Source: JBBSEZ01 sp038239195
GTDB lineage: Bacteria > Planctomycetota > Planctomycetia > Gemmatales > Gemmataceae
Direction of reading: 5' to 3'
Assembly (NCBI GenBank): GCA_038239195.1
Contig: JBBSEZ010000379.1
Location: forward strand, 1-9,754
DNA: 9,754 nucleotides
Made by a program: the position numbers and the translations under genes. Below are positions 6,685 through 9,754 of the stretch, piece after piece (position 1 is the first letter of the stretch; each line of letters begins with the position of its first letter). The notes beneath the pieces are model-generated. The model was not told the origin of the DNA and made no database searches. It saw only the letters and a program-made list of their open reading frames with translations.

Positions 6685-7371
6685 ATGGGAGCGCGCCGGA
6701 TCGTGATAACGGGGGCGACGCGCGGCCTCGGCCGGGCGATGACCGAGAAGCTGATCGCCTTGGGCCATACCGTGGCCGGTTGCGGCCGGTCGGCGCAGGA
6801 GGTGGCGAAACTGCGCCAGGCCTTCCCCGGGCCGCACGACTTCGCCGCCGTGGACGTGACCGATGACGCCGCCGTTCGTGCCTGGGCGGCGAGGGTGGTA
6901 GGCAAGTACGGGGCGCCGGACCTGCTCGCGAACAACGCGGCGCTCATCAACAAGAGCGCGCCCCTGTGGAAGGTGCCGGCGGCCGATTTCGACCGGCTGA
7001 TCGACGTCAACGTCAAGGGCGTGGCGAACGTGGTGCGGGCGTTCGTGCCGGCGATGATCGCGCGCGGCAGCGGGGTCATCGTGAACTTCAGCTCGGGCTG
7101 GGGCCGTTCGACCTCGCCGGAGGTGGCGCCGTACTGCGCCAGCAAGTTTGCCGTCGAGGGCCTGACGCTGGCGCTGGCGCAGGAGCTGCCGGCGGGGCTG
7201 GCGGCCGTCCCGCTCAACCCTGGCATCATCGACACGGACATGCTGCGGCAATCGTTCGGGGAAGGGGCGGCGAGCTACCCGTCGCCGAAGGCGTGGGCGG
7301 AGCGGGCGGTGCCGTTCTTGCTGAAGCTGGGGCCGGGCGACAATGGACAGTCGTTGAGCGTACCGGGATGA
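6685..7371 (+). CDS. Short-chain dehydrogenase/reductase (SDR) family oxidoreductase
   Basis: The 228-aa classical SDR is cytoplasmic; its substrate is unknown. The cofactor motif T9-G-A-T-R-G-L-G16 is intact. R35-S36 after the second strand suggests preference for NADP(H). N83-N-A-A matches the NNAG position. The catalytic residues are N109, S137, Y150 (YCASK) and K154. NPGIIDTDM (178-186) is the usual nicotinamide-side loop. I chose the ATG at 6685, not the GTG at 6607, because it starts just before the first Rossmann strand and has GGAG about 7 bases upstream. An ATG at 6680 is out of frame. The serine hydrolase begins 34 bases after the stop on the same strand, suggesting an operon. It is slightly shorter than the usual 240-260 residues, the difference lying in the C-terminal substrate loop. 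Confidence 0.92.
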   Translation: MGARRIVITGATRGLGRAMTEKLIALGHTVAGCGRSAQEVAKLRQAFPGPHDFAAVDVTDDAAVRAWAARVVGKYGAPDLLANNAALINKSAPLWKVPAADFDRLIDVNVKGVANVVRAFVPAMIARGSGVIVNFSSGWGRSTSPEVAPYCASKFAVEGLTLALAQELPAGLAAVPLNPGIIDTDMLRQSFGEGAASYPSPKAWAERAVPFLLKLGPGDNGQSLSVPG

Positions 7372-7405
7372 GGTTCGCGAAAAAAGCAAGCAAGGGGAGA
7401 GCGAC

Positions 7406-8542
7406 ATGCGACCGTGGATAGGTGCAGTGGTGGGCTGTCTCTTGACGGGCCCGGCATGGGCGGAAGGGCCGAAGAAGGCGGGGGCATACTTCCCTCCGCC
7501 GGAGAGCAAGGGCGGCTGGCGGAGCCTGCTGCCGGCGAAGGGCGAGCCGAGCGCCGCGCAGAAGGCGGAGATCGCCAGGACCGCCGGCGTCGATTGGGAC
7601 AAGCTGAAAGAGGCGTGGGACGCGAACGCCGAGACGGCCGGGGCGAGTGGGCTGCTGGTGATCCGCAAGGGCCACGTCGTCGGCGAGTGGTACAAGAACG
7701 GCGACCGCAACAAGACGTTCAACGTGTACTCCAGCTCAAAGCCGTACGTGGCGCTGGCGTTCGGCCTGCTCCTGGCCGACAGCGCGGCGGGCAAGCTGCC
7801 GGGCGAGAAGGCGCTGACGCTCGACACGAAGGTTTGCAACAAGGATTGGCTGCCCGAGGGCCTGCCCCTGTCCGACCCGCGCCGGGGCGAGATCACCGTG
7901 CGCCACCTGCTCAACATGACGTCGGGCCTGGGGGCGGAGGGCGTGCCGAACAAGGCGCCGTTCGAGACGGCGCTGGGCCTGACGGAGAAGTCGCCGTTCG
8001 CCAAGTTGAAGTCGGAGCCGGGCAAGCGCTTTCACTACAGCAACGCGGGCGTGGCGCATCTGGTACTGGTCTTCCACCGCGCGACGGGCAAGGACGTGTT
8101 CCCGTTCCTCAAGGAACGGCTGCTCGATCCGATCGGGATGGAGAAGGTGAGCTGGCAGAAGATCGGGGGCGAGGGCAAGATTGGGCCGTTCAGCCAGGGC
8201 TTCAGCGGCATTCATACGACGCCGAGGGAGCATGCGCGCTTCTGCTACCTGGCGATGCACAAGGGCGAGTGGGCCGGCAAGCGCGTGGTCCCGGCGGCGC
8301 ACTACGACTTCGCCTGGACGGGGACGGCTGCGAGCAAGACGTACGGGGCGCAGTGGTGGCTGGAGCCGCGGCACAAGGGAGCGCCGAAGGACATGGTGCA
8401 GACGGCGGGGGCGTTCCACAACCACGGGTACGCGGTGCCGAGCCTCGACCTGGTGTTCGTGCGCCTGGGGGACGGGCGGAAGTTTCCCAAGGACTTCGAG
8501 GGGCGGCTGGTGGCGAAGGTGCTGGCGGCGGTGAAGCAGTAG
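7406..8542 (+). CDS. Secreted serine hydrolase, class C beta-lactamase/esterase fold (PF00144)
   Basis: The 378-aa exported protein has a short signal peptide (MRPWIGAVVGCLLTGPAWA, cleavage near residue 19). The penicillin-recognising fold is shown by S109-S-S-K112, which carries the nucleophile, by Y211-S-N213, and by RHLLNMTSGLG (166-176), which is typical of the family. The third motif, normally KTG or HxG, is unclear; HNHGY (338-342) is the likely counterpart. WWLEPR (317-322) and GFSGIHTTPREHARF (265-279) also fit family positions. Such proteins include esterases, D-amino-acid peptidases and cell-wall hydrolases, so beta-lactamase activity or drug resistance should not be assumed. The start ATG has AAGGGGAG about 7 bases upstream. 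It follows the SDR gene by 34 bases. No obvious terminator follows. Confidence 0.9.
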   Translation: MRPWIGAVVGCLLTGPAWAEGPKKAGAYFPPPESKGGWRSLLPAKGEPSAAQKAEIARTAGVDWDKLKEAWDANAETAGASGLLVIRKGHVVGEWYKNGDRNKTFNVYSSSKPYVALAFGLLLADSAAGKLPGEKALTLDTKVCNKDWLPEGLPLSDPRRGEITVRHLLNMTSGLGAEGVPNKAPFETALGLTEKSPFAKLKSEPGKRFHYSNAGVAHLVLVFHRATGKDVFPFLKERLLDPIGMEKVSWQKIGGEGKIGPFSQGFSGIHTTPREHARFCYLAMHKGEWAGKRVVPAAHYDFAWTGTAASKTYGAQWWLEPRHKGAPKDMVQTAGAFHNHGYAVPSLDLVFVRLGDGRKFPKDFEGRLVAKVLAAVKQ

Positions 8543-8839
8543 CGGAAGGGGCGGCGAGGAAAGGAACTGGGGTGCTCGGCCTACTCCTTGCAGAGCAGGA
8601 GGTCGAGCGCCCCGGCCCTCGGAGGTGGTCGAGGATGGACGGGCTCGTGTAGACGGCCTCTTCGAGGGCGTCGATTGTGATTGGCAGGTGGTCGAGGGCT
8701 CGGTCGTCGGAGATGCGTTGTCCACCGCTACGACCATTTCGTGAAGCACCAATCGCGGAAGACGACCCGGCAGAAGCCGCAGAAGAAAGCAGGAGGGGGA
8801 GGCAGAAATGACGCAGATGATCGATCGGGGCGGATGTTG
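8543..8839. other. Gene-poor region between convergent genes, holding probable gene debris
   Basis: This 297-bp stretch lies between the serine hydrolase stop and the stop of the minus-strand coiled-coil gene. I see no intact gene. The minus strand from about 8720 to 8581 reads like the broken 3' end of a gene, listed separately. The plus strand has a strong ribosome-binding-like stretch (AGGAGGGGGAGG, 8791-8802) before an ATG at 8808 that opens only 16 codons. No convincing terminator was found. Confidence 0.55.
8581..8720 (-). pseudogene. Probable frameshifted 3' remnant of a protein-coding gene
   Basis: Read on the minus strand from about 8717, one frame gives RISDDRALDHLPITIDALEE, then AVYTSPSILDHL. 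Its codons nearly all end in C or G, as in the real genes here. In that frame it runs on without a natural stop into the antisense of the serine hydrolase. One base over, starting at 8622, the frame gives PRAGALDLLLCKE and a TAG at 8583-8581. Restoring a single C in the run near 8620-8624 would join the two into SILDHLPRAGALDLLLCKE with a proper stop. That is good evidence for a 1-base deletion in a once real C-terminus. The 5' part is unclear; another frame gives LVLHEMVVAVDN just upstream, possibly after a second shift. No family was recognised. A chance reading in GC-rich DNA cannot be ruled out. Confidence 0.45.
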
Positions 8840-9097
8840 TCACTTCTTATTGAGGTAGTACGTCAGCAGCGCGCCGACGGCAGCCCCGGCCAGCGGGCCG
8901 ACGATCATCCACAACCGCTGCGCCCAGGCCTTCCAGCCCTCATGCATGTCGTCCACTCGCTGCTGCAAGAGAGCCACCTTGGTGATAAGGTCTGGTAGCG
9001 CGAGGGCGTCGCGCTCGGCGTTGTCTACGCGCGTCTTCAACACAGCCACGTCACGGGTCAGTTCCCGGATGATTTCGTCGTGCGTCGGCTTGGCCAC
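8840..9097 (-). CDS. Small coiled-coil protein with C-terminal membrane helix
   Basis: The product is 85 aa. The start is the GTG at 9097: a longer frame exists upstream, but it overlaps the preceding gene and its extra residues look like non-coding translation. GGAGAGGA, inside the end of the upstream gene, is the likely ribosome-binding site. Residues 5-55 form a heptad-like amphipathic helix (EIIRELTRDVAVLKTRVDNA, then LITKVALLQQRVDDM). Residues 62-81 are a membrane helix (LWMIVGPLAGAAVGALLTYY) with a short basic tail (LNKK). This architecture resembles the XhlA-type phage-derived proteins (PF10779), but I see no diagnostic sequence match. Similar small proteins occur in planctomycetes without known function. 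The upstream gene ends 2 bases before this start, so the two are almost certainly cotranslated. Confidence 0.82.
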   Translation of the reverse strand: MAKPTHDEIIRELTRDVAVLKTRVDNAERDALALPDLITKVALLQQRVDDMHEGWKAWAQRLWMIVGPLAGAAVGALLTYYLNKK

Positions 9098-9099
9098 GC

Positions 9100-9438
9100 T
9101 CAGTCCTCTCCCAGCTGCCGGACGAGCTCCAGAACCTTCTGGTGCTGTTCGTCCGAACGCAGTTTGAGGATCCCGCCCCACAGACGGTGAAGGGCCGCGC
9201 GCACGTAGGAGGGGATGCCAAGCTCCGAAGGAGAAAACCTTCCTCGCACTTCCCTGGTCTCGTCGTGGAGTGTGAGCGTATAGACGTGCCGTCCCCGCTC
9301 GTCTTCCGCACTGTCCCATTCCGCCCAGGCCTGTTCGGCGGCAGGCTCCACCACTTCTTGCAGGCAGTTCGTCGCCTGCTCGAGCAAGGCCAGGTCATCC
9401 CCTCGCTGGCGGGCCTTCGGACTGTACGCGACTTTCAT
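9100..9438 (-). CDS. Hypothetical small soluble protein, 112 aa
   Basis: Function unknown. I chose the ATG at 9438 (MKVAYSPKARQRGDDLALLE), which has GAGGGG about 6 bases upstream. A longer in-frame start at 9522 would add an unconvincing low-complexity RGGGG stretch and would begin upstream of the TATAAT box. The protein has a helical first third, then a strand-rich centre (GRHVYTLTLHDETREVRGRF, residues 49-68). It ends in an amphipathic helix (DEQHQKVLELVRQL, 96-109). There is no signal peptide, membrane segment or recognised domain. It is the first gene of a two-gene unit: its TGA ends 2 bases before the GTG of the coiled-coil membrane protein. The pair may form a complex at the membrane, but that is inferred only from this coupling. 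Confidence 0.82.
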   Translation of the reverse strand: MKVAYSPKARQRGDDLALLEQATNCLQEVVEPAAEQAWAEWDSAEDERGRHVYTLTLHDETREVRGRFSPSELGIPSYVRAALHRLWGGILKLRSDEQHQKVLELVRQLGED

Positions 9439-9486
9439 GAGGCCCCTCACCTTTCGAGAAAACGCTTCGCGCCCTCCCCCACCCCG

Positions 9487-9519
9487 AGAGCGCTCTGGGC
9501 GTAACTCCGTTCGATTATA
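9487..9519 (-). promoter_or_regulatory. Candidate promoter (perfect TATAAT) and 10-bp palindrome for the two-gene unit
   Basis: On the minus strand, a perfect TATAAT occupies 9519-9514, about 76 bases upstream of the ATG at 9438. No good -35 box is found at the usual distance. Transcription would start near 9507. The perfect palindrome AGAGCGCTCT (9487-9496) would then lie at about +11 to +20, a position where a repressor could act. A/T-rich hexamers are scarce in this GC-rich window, which makes the match more notable, but one box alone is weak evidence. Confidence 0.4.
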
Positions 9520-9564
9520 CACGCTTCCTCGCTGTGGCGCCCTGCGAAACCCGGCGCCCCCACC

Positions 9565-9754
9565 CTACCGCACCTGGGCCCGCACCACCTCGCGCACGTA
9601 CGCCTGATAGCGCCGCTCCAATTTCGCCAGGTCCGCCCCGAAGCACGCCCCAAAGTCCGTCAGCCGGTGGTCCGGGGCCCTCCGCGCGTGGATCATCTCC
9701 AGATACCGCTTCAACTCGCGCGGCCGTTCCTTCATCAGCATGCCGAACAGCGCC
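9565..9754 (-). CDS. C-terminal fragment of a DUF1570-like protein, cut by the window edge
   Basis: Reading the minus strand inward from the right edge gives 62 codons ending in TAG at 9567-9565. The N-terminal part lies outside the window. The visible residues include MLMKERPRELKRYLEMIHAR, then RAPDHRLTDFGACFGADLAK, LERRYQAYVREVV and a short basic tail. The pattern of ERPxELxxYL, HRLxDFxxxFG and LERxYxAYV resembles the end of planctomycete DUF1570 (PF07607) proteins, which carry an HExxH metallopeptidase-like motif upstream. That motif cannot be seen here. Clean codon use and the stop support a real gene. The family call is from memory of the pattern and is moderately sure. Confidence 0.65.
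   Translation of the reverse strand, partial: ALFGMLMKERPRELKRYLEMIHARRAPDHRLTDFGACFGADLAKLERRYQAYVREVVRAQVR

Noticed and set aside
7406..8542. Antibiotic-resistance beta-lactamase
   Set aside because: The SxxK and YxN motifs show only the general fold. The third motif is not a clear KTG, and PF00144 proteins are mostly esterases and peptidases.
9098..9319. Longer N-terminus for the coiled-coil membrane protein, starting at 9319
   Set aside because: It would overlap the whole second half of the well-supported gene at 9100-9438. The extra residues are low-complexity, and a GTG with a ribosome-binding site lies 2 bases after the upstream stop.

Overview
This is a GC-rich window whose genes use mostly G or C at third codon positions. 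Its protein content points to a planctomycete, probably of the Gemmata type. It has secreted YVTN beta-propellers, a propeller fused to a di-haem cytochrome, a fragment resembling the C-terminus of DUF1570 proteins, and several small proteins of a kind I associate with that group. This is an inference from gene content; no rRNA or other phylogenetic marker is present.

Layout, left to right. (1) A minus-strand 193-residue protein of unknown function (67-648) diverges from a secreted seven-repeat YVTN propeller (778-1788). (2) The propeller converges on a minus-strand TPR plus 2-oxoglutarate/Fe(II) oxygenase fusion (1858-3039), with a 10-bp inverted repeat between them. (3) A 368-bp divergent spacer (3040-3407) carries an elaborate 90-bp palindromic element. 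(4) A secreted propeller/di-haem cytochrome fusion (3408-5207) is followed 10 bp later by a D-2-hydroxyacid dehydrogenase (5218-6222). (5) A hairpin with a T-tract on the minus strand ends a small GlsB/YeaQ/YmgE-type membrane protein (6310-6603). (6) That gene diverges from a probable two-gene operon, an SDR oxidoreductase (6685-7371) and a secreted SxxK serine hydrolase (7406-8542). (7) A gene-poor stretch (8543-8839) holds what looks like the frameshifted 3' end of a minus-strand gene. (8) A tight minus-strand pair, 9438-9100 then 9097-8840, encodes a small soluble protein and a coiled-coil/single-membrane-helix protein. A perfect TATAAT box lies upstream of the pair. (9) The 3' end of a minus-strand gene resembling DUF1570 proteins runs off the right edge.

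Most genes look like ordinary planctomycete housekeeping or accessory genes, and I do not see a clear defence, CRISPR, phage or biosynthetic system. The parts most worth a second look are the compound palindrome, the TPR-oxygenase fusion, the propeller fused to two repeated cytochrome lobes, the gene remnant and the small two-gene unit. No tRNA, rRNA, CRISPR array or complete insertion sequence was seen.
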